The notes: a model not told the origin generated them from the letters alone. A stretch of 64,000 nucleotides of DNA from Emticicia sp. CRIBPO (GCF_009905725.1 NZ_JAAAKV010000009.1:265655-329654); one strand, 5' to 3'; positions 49,400-58,514 are shown, counted from the first letter of the stretch. Made by a program: numbers and translations.

Positions 49400-50902
49400 A
49401 TGATAAAAATCCTGAATGCCAGCCAGATCCGCGAAGCAGATCAATACACGATCAGCCATGAACCGGTGAGTTCCATTGACCTGATGGAGCGGGCTTCAAG
49501 GGCTTTTACCCGCTGGTTTACAGGGCAATTTACCCCTTCTGAAAAACTCATTGTCGTTTGCGGCAAAGGAAATAACGGCGGAGACGGGCTGGCTATCGCC
49601 AGGATGCTCCACCAGGAGGGATTTGACCCGGAAGTATTCATCATCAATCACTCAGAAAAAGCTTCTCCTGATTTTGCGGTCAATCTTCAGAGGCTCGGAG
49701 AGCAGCATTCATTTCGATACATCAACTACATCAGCGACTTCCCGGCTGCGATTCCCGAACAAACCCTTTTGATCGATGCCATTTTCGGTTCGGGATTGTC
49801 AAGACCTGTTGAAGGACTGGTAAAACAGGTTTGTGACCGGATCAATGAACAGAAACTCAGGGTGGTTTCAGTAGATATCCCCAGCGGTTTATTTATGGAT
49901 GAGCCCAATTCACCGTCAGACAGCATCATCAAAGCAGCTTTCACCATCAGTTTTGAACTGCCTAAGCTGGCCTTTTTCCTACCTCAGAATGAAGCGTTTG
50001 TTGGTGATTGGAAAGCGGTTAAAATCGGGCTGAGTGAAGAATTCATTCAAAAAACAGATACAAAGTTTTATTACACGGGCTCCATTGAGCATCTGCTTAA
50101 GCCGCGAAATAAATTCTCCAACAAAGGCACTTTCGGTTCAGCCCTATTGATAGCCGGAAGCAAAGGCATGATGGGTGCGGCAGTATTGGCTGCCAGAGCC
50201 TGTATGAGATCCGGAGCAGGCAAAATACAGGTACATGTCCCTGCATCAGGTAATGACATCCTGCAGATCAGTGTACCTGAAGCCATGACCGTGAGGTCTC
50301 CCGGCGAAAATCACCTGACTACCCAATGGACATCAGAAGATACCGGAAAATTTGATGCTGTCGGCATTGGTCCGGGTCTGGGCTCTCATGAAGACCTGGC
50401 GGCTTCGATGGCTTCCTTGTTTAAAACCTGTGAAAAGCCCCTGGTCATCGACGCCGACGGACTCAATGTATTGAACTCAGAAAAAGGAAAAGAACTTAAG
50501 CTTTTATCGCTCGTCCCACCGGGAACAATTTTAACACCCCATCCCAAAGAATTTCAAAGGCTGATGGGTAAAAGCTGGGCAAACGATTATGAAAAGTTAA
50601 AATACCTTTCTGATTTTGCCATTGAAAGTAAGCTGACAGTCTGTCTCAAAGGCCACCATACCGCCGTAGCTTTACCGGACGGAAGCATCCATTTTAACTC
50701 AACAGGCAACTCCGGCATGGCCACCGCTGGCAGCGGAGACGTGCTGACAGGCATGGTCCTGGCTTTCCTGGCCCAGGGATACCCCCCCGAAGATGCGGCC
50801 ATTATCAGCGTTTTTGAACACGGGAGTGCCGGGGACCGGGCAGCAGCCCAGAGGTCTGAAAGGTCCGTCATAGCAGGAGACATCATTGAAAATATAAGAT
50901 AA
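49400..50902 (+). CDS. nnr: bifunctional NAD(P)H-hydrate epimerase/dehydratase
   Basis: This 500-residue fusion repairs NAD(P)H hydrates. The N-terminal YjeF_N domain (about 1-210) has VVCGKGNNGGDGLAIARML and IDAIFGSGLSRPV for the epimerase. The C-terminal ribokinase-like dehydratase (about 225-500) has GSALLIAGSKGMMGAAVLAARACMRSGAG, IGPGLG, IDADGLNVL, LTPHPKEFQRL and GNSGMATAGSGDVLTGM with the catalytic Asp. Length is normal for the fused form. It is 2 bases upstream of the D-threonine-aldolase-like gene, indicating co-transcription. Confidence 0.95.
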   Translation: MIKILNASQIREADQYTISHEPVSSIDLMERASRAFTRWFTGQFTPSEKLIVVCGKGNNGGDGLAIARMLHQEGFDPEVFIINHSEKASPDFAVNLQRLGEQHSFRYINYISDFPAAIPEQTLLIDAIFGSGLSRPVEGLVKQVCDRINEQKLRVVSVDIPSGLFMDEPNSPSDSIIKAAFTISFELPKLAFFLPQNEAFVGDWKAVKIGLSEEFIQKTDTKFYYTGSIEHLLKPRNKFSNKGTFGSALLIAGSKGMMGAAVLAARACMRSGAGKIQVHVPASGNDILQISVPEAMTVRSPGENHLTTQWTSEDTGKFDAVGIGPGLGSHEDLAASMASLFKTCEKPLVIDADGLNVLNSEKGKELKLLSLVPPGTILTPHPKEFQRLMGKSWANDYEKLKYLSDFAIESKLTVCLKGHHTAVALPDGSIHFNSTGNSGMATAGSGDVLTGMVLAFLAQGYPPEDAAIISVFEHGSAGDRAAAQRSERSVIAGDIIENIR

Positions 50903-50904
50903 AC

Positions 50905-52008
50905 ATGAATTGGTTTGAAGTAAAAAATGTAGAAGAACTGGACAGCCCCTCACTACTTATCTACAAGGAAAGAGTGGAAAGCAACATCTCCAAAATGATA
51001 GACATCACGGCTGACAATGACCGCCTGATGCCCCACATCAAAACCAACAAAATGGAAAATGTGGTAAAAATGATGATAGAGAAAGGCCTGTACCAATTTA
51101 AATGTGCCACTGTGGCAGAAGCAGAACTGGCCGCCAAAGCCGGGGCAAAAAAAGCCCTGATAGCCCATCAGCTGGTAGGACCGAAAATTGACCGCCTGAT
51201 CAGACTCACTGAAAAGTATCCTGAGGTTCAGTTTGCCTCACTGGTGGACGACTGGGCCACGGTTCAGCTGACCAACAGCAAGTTTGAAAAAGCCGGAAAA
51301 AAGGCACTGATCTATATTGACATCAACAGTGGCATGGACCGGTCAGGGCATGCCCTGGGCCAGAGTCTGGCAGACCTCATTGCTGAAATCGGGTATCTCG
51401 ATCATGTGCAACTATATGGCTTCCATGTGTATGACGGGCACATCAGGGCAGATGATTTTACGGAAAGAAAAACGGCCATTGAGTCGGGCTTTGCGGCGGT
51501 AAAAGCTTTCATTGAAAAATATAAGCTGGATAATGAAGAGTTCCATGTGATTGCAGGCGGCACGCCAGCCTTCACTTCCCATGCTTCTGAAATTGAAAGG
51601 ATATGCAGCCCGGGCACCTGTGTTTTGTGGGATTGGGGCTATGGTGACAAATTTGCCGAACAGCCTTTTGAATATGCCGCTGTGGTGCTCAGCCGGGTCA
51701 TTTCCAAACCGGCACAGGGCATTATTGCCACAGATATGGGTCACAAAGCCGTTTCTTCAGAAAACCCGATCCATACCAGGATCCGCTTTCTCAACCTTGA
51801 AAATTATGAATTGCTGAGCCAGAGTGAAGAGCATGGCGTCATCAGGGTTGATAACTGGGATGATATAAAAGTAGGTGATGTACTGTACGGCGTGCCTTTT
51901 CATGTCTGTCCGACGGTCAACCTCTATGACGAGGCCTATGTGATCTCAGAAAATGAAAGCAAAGAAATATGGAATGTGGAAGGCAGAAAAAGAAGAATAA
52001 GCCTTTAA
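50905..52008 (+). CDS. D-threonine-aldolase-like PLP enzyme (alanine-racemase fold III)
   Basis: This 367-residue protein belongs to the metal-dependent D-threonine aldolase / D-serine dehydratase-like group. The PLP lysine lies in LMPHIKTNKM, and HVYDGHIR, GGTPAFTSH and SPGTCVLWDWGYGDKF line the active site. The C-terminal domain has FHVCPTVNLYDEAYV, where the His-x-Cys pair takes the place of the metal-binding residues. It probably cleaves or dehydrates beta-hydroxy D-amino acids. The reason for pairing with nnr (2-base gap) is unclear. A hairpin at 52016-52045 follows. Confidence 0.85.
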   Translation: MNWFEVKNVEELDSPSLLIYKERVESNISKMIDITADNDRLMPHIKTNKMENVVKMMIEKGLYQFKCATVAEAELAAKAGAKKALIAHQLVGPKIDRLIRLTEKYPEVQFASLVDDWATVQLTNSKFEKAGKKALIYIDINSGMDRSGHALGQSLADLIAEIGYLDHVQLYGFHVYDGHIRADDFTERKTAIESGFAAVKAFIEKYKLDNEEFHVIAGGTPAFTSHASEIERICSPGTCVLWDWGYGDKFAEQPFEYAAVVLSRVISKPAQGIIATDMGHKAVSSENPIHTRIRFLNLENYELLSQSEEHGVIRVDNWDDIKVGDVLYGVPFHVCPTVNLYDEAYVISENESKEIWNVEGRKRRISL

Positions 52009-52015
52009 AATAACC

Positions 52016-52049
52016 ACCGGAAGAGATCGTGAAATTTCTTCCGGTTCTT
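52016..52049 (+). terminator. hairpin after the aldolase-like gene
   Basis: ACCGGAAGA (52016-52024) pairs with TCTTCCGGT (52037-52045) with a 12-nt loop, followed by TCTTT. A moderate terminator. Confidence 0.6.
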
Positions 52050-52123
52050 TAACAGTTTTTAACACCTTCCGGAAAACTAATCTGATATACGAGTCGTTTT
52101 TTAGTCAGATTTAAATTTATATT

Positions 52124-53416
52124 ATGAAGAAGGTTTTGTTTTTTATGCTGGCCTTTACCGCTTTCGGTCCGGCATTTTCACAGATTACCCCCAATCCTAA
52201 AGTCGCCAGAAAATCGGCCGACTATGTTTTTATCAATAAAATTGAAATCACAGACCAGTACACCATCCTGTCGATGCAGGCGGTGATCAGGTCTGCCAAA
52301 GAATCACTGAAGGACTTCCTGGACAAGAACCCGAAGCAGAAACAAGGTCTTCAGATGCTTGATCCGGCGATGCGGGACATGATCCTGAAAGGCATGATGG
52401 GAGAACTCCAGGGAGGCGAAAACACGATCAGCTTTCAGCCGGGAGCTTACCTGAAATCTAAAGATGGCCGTAAATTCAAATTTATCAAGGCCACCGACAT
52501 TCCCGTGGCCCCGGAAAGGAAAAACGTGGAAGCCGGCAAAAAGTATTTTTTCAAAGTCTATTTCGAGAAACTGCCCAAAGGCGTCACGACTGTTGACCTG
52601 ATCGAAAACAGCACCGACACTTCAGACGGCTTTGTATTCTGGAATTTCCAGGGCATCAGCGTCAACAATCCTGCAAACGGCATATCCAGACCGGAAGAAT
52701 CTGAGCCCCTGGCCTATAAAAATGATACCGAAGAATTTAAATTGTCCGGAAAAGTAATCGACGCTGCCACGAACAAGCCTGTTCCGGCCAGGATCATTTG
52801 CTATGCAGAAGACGGCACCACGATTGTAGACTCAGTAATCACCAGCAAATCAGGCTATTACGAATTTCTACTGCCCGCTCAGAATTATGTTTATAAAATC
52901 ACGTCTCCGGGTTACGACGCCATGGAAGAAGTGCTGGGCCTGAAAAACTTTAAAAACAAGCAGGGTTTTGAAAGAGATATATTCCTTGAGCCAAAAGCTT
53001 CAGAGAGCGAAGAGGTAAAAAAAGAGGAGATTTTAACGCCTGAAGAAGAAACTGTTGAACCAGAAAAAATTGAAGAAAACAAATTCAGGCTCAACAAGGT
53101 TTACTTTAATATAGGTGAAGCTGTGATACTGGAAGAGTCTTTCCCTCAACTCGACGATCTGGCAGATCACCTGAAAGAAAATCCTGAGCTGAGGATCAGG
53201 ATTGAAGGGCATACCGATAACCAGGGCGATCCGGCACTGAACAAGAAACTGTCGATGGAAAGGGCTTACAATGTAAGGGAATACCTCATCAAAGAAGGCA
53301 TAGCCGGAAAAAGAATAGAATTTAAAGGCATGGGCGACACCAAGCCTGTGTCACCCAACGACACAGAAGAAAACCGGAAGAAAAACCGCCGTGTCGAATA
53401 TACGATTTTAGAGTAA
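52124..53416 (+). CDS. OmpA-family cell-envelope protein
   Basis: This 430-residue protein has a signal peptide ending AFSQ. A domain of unknown function (about 20-190) is followed by a carboxypeptidase-regulatory-like beta-domain (about 205-290, LSGKVIDAATNKPVPARIICYAEDG, SGYYEFLLP). An acidic linker rich in Glu and Lys comes next, then a C-terminal OmpA-like peptidoglycan-binding domain (about 325-430). That domain shows NKVYFNIGEAVILEESFPQLDDLADHL, IRIEGHTDNQGDPALNKKLSMERAYNVREYL and NRRVEYTIL. It should tether the outer membrane to the cell wall. It has its own terminator. Confidence 0.9.
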   Translation: MKKVLFFMLAFTAFGPAFSQITPNPKVARKSADYVFINKIEITDQYTILSMQAVIRSAKESLKDFLDKNPKQKQGLQMLDPAMRDMILKGMMGELQGGENTISFQPGAYLKSKDGRKFKFIKATDIPVAPERKNVEAGKKYFFKVYFEKLPKGVTTVDLIENSTDTSDGFVFWNFQGISVNNPANGISRPEESEPLAYKNDTEEFKLSGKVIDAATNKPVPARIICYAEDGTTIVDSVITSKSGYYEFLLPAQNYVYKITSPGYDAMEEVLGLKNFKNKQGFERDIFLEPKASESEEVKKEEILTPEEETVEPEKIEENKFRLNKVYFNIGEAVILEESFPQLDDLADHLKENPELRIRIEGHTDNQGDPALNKKLSMERAYNVREYLIKEGIAGKRIEFKGMGDTKPVSPNDTEENRKKNRRVEYTILE

Positions 53417-53444
53417 TGTTTTAAGGGTTTATAGGGTTGAGTAG

Positions 53445-53475
53445 AAAAAAGAGGGGGCTTTCTCCTCTTTTTTTT
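53445..53475 (+). terminator. terminator after the OmpA-family gene
   Basis: AAAAAAGAGGGG (53445-53456) pairs with the CTCCTCTTTTTT arm (53462-53473, one wobble), followed by more T residues. Confidence 0.82.
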
Positions 53476-53604
53476 GTACTCTACAACGTTTCCGTTTTGT
53501 CACACGTATACCTTTAAAACACCGGGATATAAAAGGATTCCTATTTATTCTAAACCTTTTCCTATTCCGGATGTCTAATCACGAAACCTATTTACCCTTT
53601 CAAA

Positions 53605-54375
53605 ATGAAATCAATTAACTTTCCCCCAAGGCTCACCTTGCTGTTTGTGAGCACCCTGTTTTTTATCGCCTGCGGAAAAGACGAAGCTGAACCTGAAACC
53701 GGCACAGGCAATGAAGTCCCGGCTGTTTACAAAAAGATATACGGAGCCACCAGCATTACCAGCGACGGCACCTGGATCACGATCAAAACATCGGGCACTC
53801 CTGATCACAAAAGCCCGTATTATGCCACTACCAATGCTTTGTATGAAAGTTACTCAGGCAAAACTTTCGGAGGCGTTCAGTTTGCCAAAAACCCGAACAG
53901 TATTGCCACCCAGTCTCTGACTTTTAAAATTCCGCTTAATCCGAAAGCTGCTACCACGCATGCCGCCACTCCATTAGGCTCCATTGGTGTGGCATTGAAT
54001 GGTGTTGCCCTTTTCAACCAGTACGCCGGACCCAATAACCAGGCCCTGGCGGGTGAAATTGTTTCTTTTGACCAATATTATGGTCACCCTCAGCAACAGG
54101 GCCAATACCACTATCATGTTGAACCGCTATACCTGACCACTGTCAAATCAACCAAATCAGGGCTGATGGGCTTTTTGCTCGACGGATTCCCGGTGTATGG
54201 TCCCCAGGAAGAAAACGGCACAACTGTTGTCAGCAGTTCTCTGGATGATTACCACGGACATACCCACGCCACCATAGACTTTCCGTCGGGAATTTACCAC
54301 TATCATTTTACAGCAGACGCTCCCTATCTGAACGGCAATGGTTACTATGGTACGGCAGGCACGGTTTCTCAGTAA
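53605..54375 (+). CDS. YHYH-domain lipoprotein
   Basis: This 256-residue protein has a lipoprotein signal peptide (FIAC then GKDEAEPE), so it is lipidated; the acidic residues after Cys favour surface display. The mature part is a YHYH domain, named for its two HxH-type motifs. QGQYHYHVEPLYL and SGIYHYHFTADAPYLNG are both present, along with LLDGFPVYGPQEENG. The His clusters suggest metal binding, which is inference. It is the first of three lipoprotein genes with a YwqK-like and a SCO-like protein. Confidence 0.88.
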   Translation: MKSINFPPRLTLLFVSTLFFIACGKDEAEPETGTGNEVPAVYKKIYGATSITSDGTWITIKTSGTPDHKSPYYATTNALYESYSGKTFGGVQFAKNPNSIATQSLTFKIPLNPKAATTHAATPLGSIGVALNGVALFNQYAGPNNQALAGEIVSFDQYYGHPQQQGQYHYHVEPLYLTTVKSTKSGLMGFLLDGFPVYGPQEENGTTVVSSSLDDYHGHTHATIDFPSGIYHYHFTADAPYLNGNGYYGTAGTVSQ

Positions 54376-54376
54376 A

Positions 54377-54988
54377 ATGAAATGGCTTGTATGCCTGATG
54401 CCCGCGTTCCTGTGCATCGCCTGCCTGAGCGGCCTAAGAGAAGACTCCTCGAAAATACCCGGAAAGTATATTGACTTCTCAAACAGAAATTTGGAATCAA
54501 GAGGCGATACTTTATTCCTGGAAGGTGTGAAATTTTCAGGATATGTATACCACTTATATGACTCCAGAGACACGGCCTTCCTGTTTTCTTACCTGGACGG
54601 ATTATCTGAAGGTGTTCAAAAGAAATGGTATGAAAACAAGGTATTGATGGAAGTCCGGAGCTATCACAGGGGAAAGAAAAACGGCAGGCAAACCACTTAC
54701 TGGGATAGCGGGAAGCCTAAATTCACCTTTATGGCTGTTAATGACGCCAATGAGGGTGAAATGAAAGAATGGGATGACAAAGGAAACTTATCACACCTTG
54801 GCCATTATAAAAACGGCCAGGAAGAAGGTGAACAAAAAATGTGGTACAGCAATGGAAAAATCAGATCGAATTATATCATCAGAAACGGGAGAAGGTATGG
54901 GCTTCTGGGCACTAAAAACTGTATTAATGTTACTGACAGCCTTGATATCCTTGCCGATGTTAAGCTGCCGGCAGCCGGAAGAAAGTGA
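54377..54988 (+). CDS. MORN-variant repeat (YwqK-like) lipoprotein
   Basis: The product (203 residues from ATG 54377, one base after the previous stop) has a lipobox (LCIAC). It then has four or more MORN-variant repeats of about 20 residues, seen as GLSEGVQKKWYENKVL, GKKNGRQTTYWDSGKP, EGEMKEWDDKGN and GQEEGEQKMWYSNGK. Such repeats form a beta-solenoid, often used for protein contacts. Database labels call relatives YwqK toxin-antitoxin antitoxins, but nothing here supports a toxin. Its last 92 bases overlap the start of the SCO gene in another frame. Confidence 0.83.
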   Translation: MKWLVCLMPAFLCIACLSGLREDSSKIPGKYIDFSNRNLESRGDTLFLEGVKFSGYVYHLYDSRDTAFLFSYLDGLSEGVQKKWYENKVLMEVRSYHRGKKNGRQTTYWDSGKPKFTFMAVNDANEGEMKEWDDKGNLSHLGHYKNGQEEGEQKMWYSNGKIRSNYIIRNGRRYGLLGTKNCINVTDSLDILADVKLPAAGRK

Positions 54989-55556
54989 TTTGCCGTTTTA
55001 CAACTCGGCAGATTTCACGCCTGTCTTTATCGGTAATAAAAACGAAGCCACATCTGAAATCACACATAAAATAGGTACCTTTTCCTTTGTGGACCAGGAC
55101 AGCGTTTTAATTTCAGATAAAACCCTTCAAAACAAAATTCATGTGGCCGGGTTTATGTTTACGAGCTGTAAAAGCATCTGCCCGATGATGATCCGTAACC
55201 TGAAAATCGTCAGTGACGCCTATGAAAACGACGGCGAAGTTGTTTTGCTGTCTTATTCAGTCACTCCGTGGATCGATACCCCCGGAATTCTGAATGCCTA
55301 TAAAAAAGGGAACGGCATCCGTAATCAGAACTGGCATTTTCTGACAGGTGATAAAGCAGCCATATATTCACTGGCCAGGAAATCGTATTTTGCGGAAGAA
55401 GAGCTCGGGCTCACAAAAGACAGCACTGAGTTCCTGCATACCGAACATTGTATCCTCGTGGACCGTGACAGCCGGATCAGGGGCGTTTACAACAGTACCT
55501 TAGCCCTTGAAATGAGGCAGTTGATCAAAGACATTGAAGTTTTAAAAAAGCAGTGA
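54897..55556 (+). CDS. SCO family copper-chaperone lipoprotein
   Basis: The product (219 residues from ATG 54897) is a thioredoxin-fold SCO1/SenC protein, which delivers copper to the CuA site of cytochrome c oxidase or acts in thiol redox. A lipoprotein signal (LISLPMLSC) anchors it. FTSCKSICPMM carries the CxxxC copper site and HTEHCILVDRD supplies the expected His. The ATG follows a GGGAGAAGG purine-rich stretch, unusually SD-like for this window. The reading frame is open for 41 codons upstream, but the signal peptide fixes this start, which overlaps the MORN gene by 92 bases. Confidence 0.9.
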   Translation: MGFWALKTVLMLLTALISLPMLSCRQPEESDLPFYNSADFTPVFIGNKNEATSEITHKIGTFSFVDQDSVLISDKTLQNKIHVAGFMFTSCKSICPMMIRNLKIVSDAYENDGEVVLLSYSVTPWIDTPGILNAYKKGNGIRNQNWHFLTGDKAAIYSLARKSYFAEEELGLTKDSTEFLHTEHCILVDRDSRIRGVYNSTLALEMRQLIKDIEVLKKQ

Positions 55557-55574
55557 ACCGTAACCGGTTCACTG
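55544..55574 (-). terminator. terminator overlapping the SCO gene end
   Basis: CAGTGAACCG (55551-55560, containing the SCO stop) pairs with CGGTTCACTG (55565-55574) around TAAC. On the minus strand it is followed by CTTTTTT, which is encoded by the last Lys codons of the SCO gene. It serves the minus-strand gene. Confidence 0.75.
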
Positions 55575-55582
55575 CCCATCCA

Positions 55583-56218
55583 TTATATATTGGCAACAAA
55601 AGGAGCCTGTCTGAAATAAGTCTGATCAGGTAATTGCCTGATGATGAATTCCGCCAGGGAAGTTGCACTGATCTTGTCACCCGGACAATCCTCCAGACTG
55701 ACTTTGATTTCCGGCATTTCGTCGGTCTGATTGATCATCGGCAGGCGGACCAGCGTCCAGTCAATATCCGATTTGACCAGATCTTCGTATTCCGCTTGTT
55801 TATCCGCTGTACTGAGCGGATAATTGGTTCTCATCCAGTCTGTTGCAAACTGAGTGTGAGGGCTTTTATGATCAGCGGGGGTGTCCACATTCAGTCCTGT
55901 GGTAACGATGTACCTGTTGATCTGATGCATTTTCATCGCCCTGATGATGTTCAGGGTAGCTGCACTGAAAACCGAGACTGTCTCCCCTTTGGTATAGCCC
56001 AAAGTGCTGACTACTGCTTTGCAACCTTCAAGAAGTGTCTCGACGGTTTTATCATCCCTGACATCACCCGGAACGATTTCGATCAGAGGGTCGGTAAGCG
56101 TAAAATTTTCAGGATGAAGAAGGAGAACCCTGAGCGGGAATCCGTGACGAAGTAAGGCTTTAACGAGGTAAATACCGGACTTCCCGGCTCCTCCTATGAC
56201 AGCTATTTTATCTTTCAT
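55583..56218 (-). CDS. NAD(P)H-binding atypical short-chain dehydrogenase
   Basis: This 211-residue protein has a Rossmann fold of the NmrA-like or atypical SDR class. The dinucleotide loop is VIGGAGKSGIYLVKALL, followed by VPGDVRDDKTVETLLEGCKAVVSTLG. A classical YxxxK pair is not evident, and ADKQAEYEDLVKSDIDWTLVRLP matches the family's later segment. Such proteins act as reductases, epimerases or redox sensors; the role here is unknown. It is flanked by convergent SCO and divergent methyltransferase genes. Confidence 0.82.
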   Translation of the reverse strand: MKDKIAVIGGAGKSGIYLVKALLRHGFPLRVLLLHPENFTLTDPLIEIVPGDVRDDKTVETLLEGCKAVVSTLGYTKGETVSVFSAATLNIIRAMKMHQINRYIVTTGLNVDTPADHKSPHTQFATDWMRTNYPLSTADKQAEYEDLVKSDIDWTLVRLPMINQTDEMPEIKVSLEDCPGDKISATSLAEFIIRQLPDQTYFRQAPFVANI

Positions 56219-56404
56219 GTTTGTCTTTATTAAAAATCAATAATATAAAAATCTACCGCCTCCTGTTCAGGAGACAGACAGAAAGTAAAGCGGAACTTTA
56301 CTTTTCAGAGAGATTGATATTTTATAAAGACAGTCTGATGAGGCAAATATACATCCTAAAATTAAATATTGTCCCGATCCGGCCATCTCTTTATCTCATT
56401 TTCT

Positions 56405-56412
56405 TAAATTTG
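56405..56412 (+). promoter_or_regulatory. -7 element (TAAATTTG) for the methyltransferase-AraC pair
   Basis: TAAATTTG is a full -7 match ending 5 bases before the ATG at 56418. The transcript would start at or near that ATG, so either translation is leaderless or the next ATG at 56433 is used. Confidence 0.45.
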
Positions 56413-56417
56413 CTGAC

Positions 56418-57059
56418 ATGATACCACCTGAAATGACAGACACCCGGCAGATCTATAACATCTGGGCCGGGCAATATGACACCAATATCAACAAAACCAG
56501 GGACCTGGAAGCTGAAGCTCTGAAAGAGGTTTTGGAGGGCTTGGTTTTCGGGAACTGCCTTGAAATAGGTTGCGGAACAGGAAAAAATACGTCCTGGCTG
56601 GTTCAGAAAGCCCGACAGGTAACCGCCGTGGATTTTTCTGAAGAAATGATGCGGAAGGCCAAAGAAAAAGTAACCGCCTCCAATGTGCGTTTTATACAGG
56701 CAGATATTACCAGAGACTGGGATTTTGCAGAAGGGCAATATGACCTGATTACTTTCAGCCTGGTGCTGGAGCATATGGATGACCTGGTAGACATTTTCCG
56801 AAAAGCCTCCAAGTGCCTCAGTCCGGAAGGAAACATATATGTTGGCGAACTGCATCCGTTCAGGCAATATTCCGGTTCAAAAGCAAGGGTTGAAACGGAG
56901 CAAGGTGTCCTGATTCCAGAATGCTTTAATCATCATATTTCTGACTTTATAAAAGCTGCCGGGTGCCATGGCCTCAGATGCACAAACCTGAACGAATATT
57001 TTGACCAGGACGACAGGAATACAGTCCCGAGGATTCTGACTTTGGTATTTAAACGATAG
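56418..57059 (+). CDS. class I SAM-dependent methyltransferase
   Basis: This 213-residue enzyme transfers a methyl group from S-adenosylmethionine. Motif I is CLEIGCGTGKNTSWL, followed by VTAVDFSEEMM, VRFIQADITRDW and FSLVLEHMDDLVDIFRKASKCLSPEGNIYVGE. The size fits small-molecule methyltransferases. The start may be 56418 or 56433 (see the -7 element at 56405). It is followed 6 bases later by an AraC-type regulator, so the two are probably co-transcribed. The substrate is unknown. Confidence 0.88.
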   Translation: MIPPEMTDTRQIYNIWAGQYDTNINKTRDLEAEALKEVLEGLVFGNCLEIGCGTGKNTSWLVQKARQVTAVDFSEEMMRKAKEKVTASNVRFIQADITRDWDFAEGQYDLITFSLVLEHMDDLVDIFRKASKCLSPEGNIYVGELHPFRQYSGSKARVETEQGVLIPECFNHHISDFIKAAGCHGLRCTNLNEYFDQDDRNTVPRILTLVFKR

Positions 57060-57065
57060 GCTTTC

Positions 57066-57974
57066 ATGGAACTCGAAGAAAAACAGCAGCTAACCTTCCC
57101 AAACGGGACCCGCGAATCCACTTTATGGAATTTCGAAGGTATAAAAATGGGTCATGCTGTTTCAAAATTCAATGAGTTCTTCAGCTTCCCGGCCAGTAAC
57201 ACCCTTGATGTGGTCAGGTTGCATTTCGGAATGAAAGGGGACTATCGTTTTTCATACAAACAAGTCGGTAAATCCTTCGACCTCATCGGCGGGCATCACA
57301 ACATGATGTACTCACAGGGGTTTGACATTGTGATCGAAAACAAAACCTTTGAACTGGAAACGTTCGGCATCCAGTTTCCCAAAGAACTGTTCATCAAATA
57401 TACTGAAAACGCCAGTGATACCCTCAAAAGGTTTGCGGAGGCCATCATTATGGGCAAGAGCGTTCTACTTTCCGACCAATGGGGCGGAATCGATTCCAAC
57501 CTTCAGCAAGTGCTGCAGCAGGTCATTCATTGTAAATATTCCGGCGACCTTAAAAGACTGTTTTTATTCTCCAAAAGCATCGAGTTGCTGGTTTTATCAG
57601 CAGACGCATGTCAGTCTGCCGACGAAAAAAAAGACATCCTGATCAAAAGCAAGACGGATAAAGAGAAAATCATTGCTGTCAGAGACCTGATTAACGAACG
57701 GGTCAGCTCTCCGCCCAATCTTACGGAAATTGCCAAAACTGTCGGCCTCAATGAATACAAACTCAAAAGGGGATTCAAAGAGACCTTTAACCACACCATA
57801 TTTGGCTACCTGACCGATCAGAGGCTTAACCTGGCTCATCAATATCTCAGGGACTCAGAAAAAACTGCGGCTGAAATCTCCCTGGAACTTGGTTACTCCA
57901 CACCGCAGCACTTTAACAATGCCTTCAAAAAGAAATTCGGCTTCACTCCTTTTTCTGTTAGAAATAATCCGTAA
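57066..57974 (+). CDS. AraC family transcriptional regulator
   Basis: This 302-residue regulator has an N-terminal ~190-residue ligand or dimer domain of the PchR-like kind. The C-terminal double helix-turn-helix lies at about 205-300. NLTEIAKTVGLNEYKLKRGFKETFNHTIFGYLTDQRLNLAHQYL and AAEISLELGYSTPQHFNNAFKKKFGFTPFSVR contain the canonical GYSTPQHFNNAFKKKFG. It is the second gene of a pair with a methyltransferase. PchR relatives respond to siderophores, but no iron genes are close. Confidence 0.92.
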   Translation: MELEEKQQLTFPNGTRESTLWNFEGIKMGHAVSKFNEFFSFPASNTLDVVRLHFGMKGDYRFSYKQVGKSFDLIGGHHNMMYSQGFDIVIENKTFELETFGIQFPKELFIKYTENASDTLKRFAEAIIMGKSVLLSDQWGGIDSNLQQVLQQVIHCKYSGDLKRLFLFSKSIELLVLSADACQSADEKKDILIKSKTDKEKIIAVRDLINERVSSPPNLTEIAKTVGLNEYKLKRGFKETFNHTIFGYLTDQRLNLAHQYLRDSEKTAAEISLELGYSTPQHFNNAFKKKFGFTPFSVRNNP

Positions 57975-58040
57975 ATCGCAATCATCCGTAATAGCACGTC
58001 CATTAATATTGTATATTATTACTATCTAAAACATTTAATC

Positions 58041-58493
58041 ATGAACGAACTGATCGTCAAGAACACCATCGCCATCAACGCTCCCATCTTAACTGTGTGG
58101 GATACATTGGTAAATCCTGAACAAACCAAAAAATACATGTTTGGTTGCGAAACCGTATCAGACTGGCAGCAGGGCAGCACACTGGAATGGAAAATGGATT
58201 ATGAAGGCAAAGATTTTGTGGCCGTTAAAGGTACAATCGTTGAGATTATTCCCGGCAAATACCTGGCTTACACGACCATCGATCCAAACTCAGCTATCGA
58301 AGACATTCCGGAGAATTACCTTACAGTAACCTACTCATTATCAGAAGAAAACGGCGAAACCATTTTTACCGTCACCCAGGGCGACTACAATAAAGTGGCT
58401 GACGGCGAAAGAAGATACCAGGAAGCCTACAACAACGGCGAGGGCTGGAATCCGATATTAACAGAAATAAAAAAAGTTGCCGAGGCCTCATAA
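58041..58493 (+). CDS. SRPBCC (START/Bet v1-like, AHSA1-type) protein
   Basis: This 150-residue protein has the helix-grip fold with a hydrophobic cavity. Family features are an initial strand NTIAINAPILTVWDTLVNPEQTKKYMFG, then WQQGSTLEWKMDYEGKDF, EIIPGKYLAYTTI and the final long helix YNNGEGWNPILTEIKKVAE. Members bind lipophilic ligands or act as stress-related co-chaperones. No partner is evident. It is followed by a good terminator. Confidence 0.85.
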   Translation: MNELIVKNTIAINAPILTVWDTLVNPEQTKKYMFGCETVSDWQQGSTLEWKMDYEGKDFVAVKGTIVEIIPGKYLAYTTIDPNSAIEDIPENYLTVTYSLSEENGETIFTVTQGDYNKVADGERRYQEAYNNGEGWNPILTEIKKVAEAS

Positions 58494-58514
58494 GATTTCA
58501 CCAACCACATCATT

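Noticed and set aside
54377..54988. Toxin-antitoxin role for the MORN/YwqK-like protein
   Set aside because: The name comes from database labels of relatives. Here it is a lipoprotein between YHYH and SCO genes, with no toxin gene.
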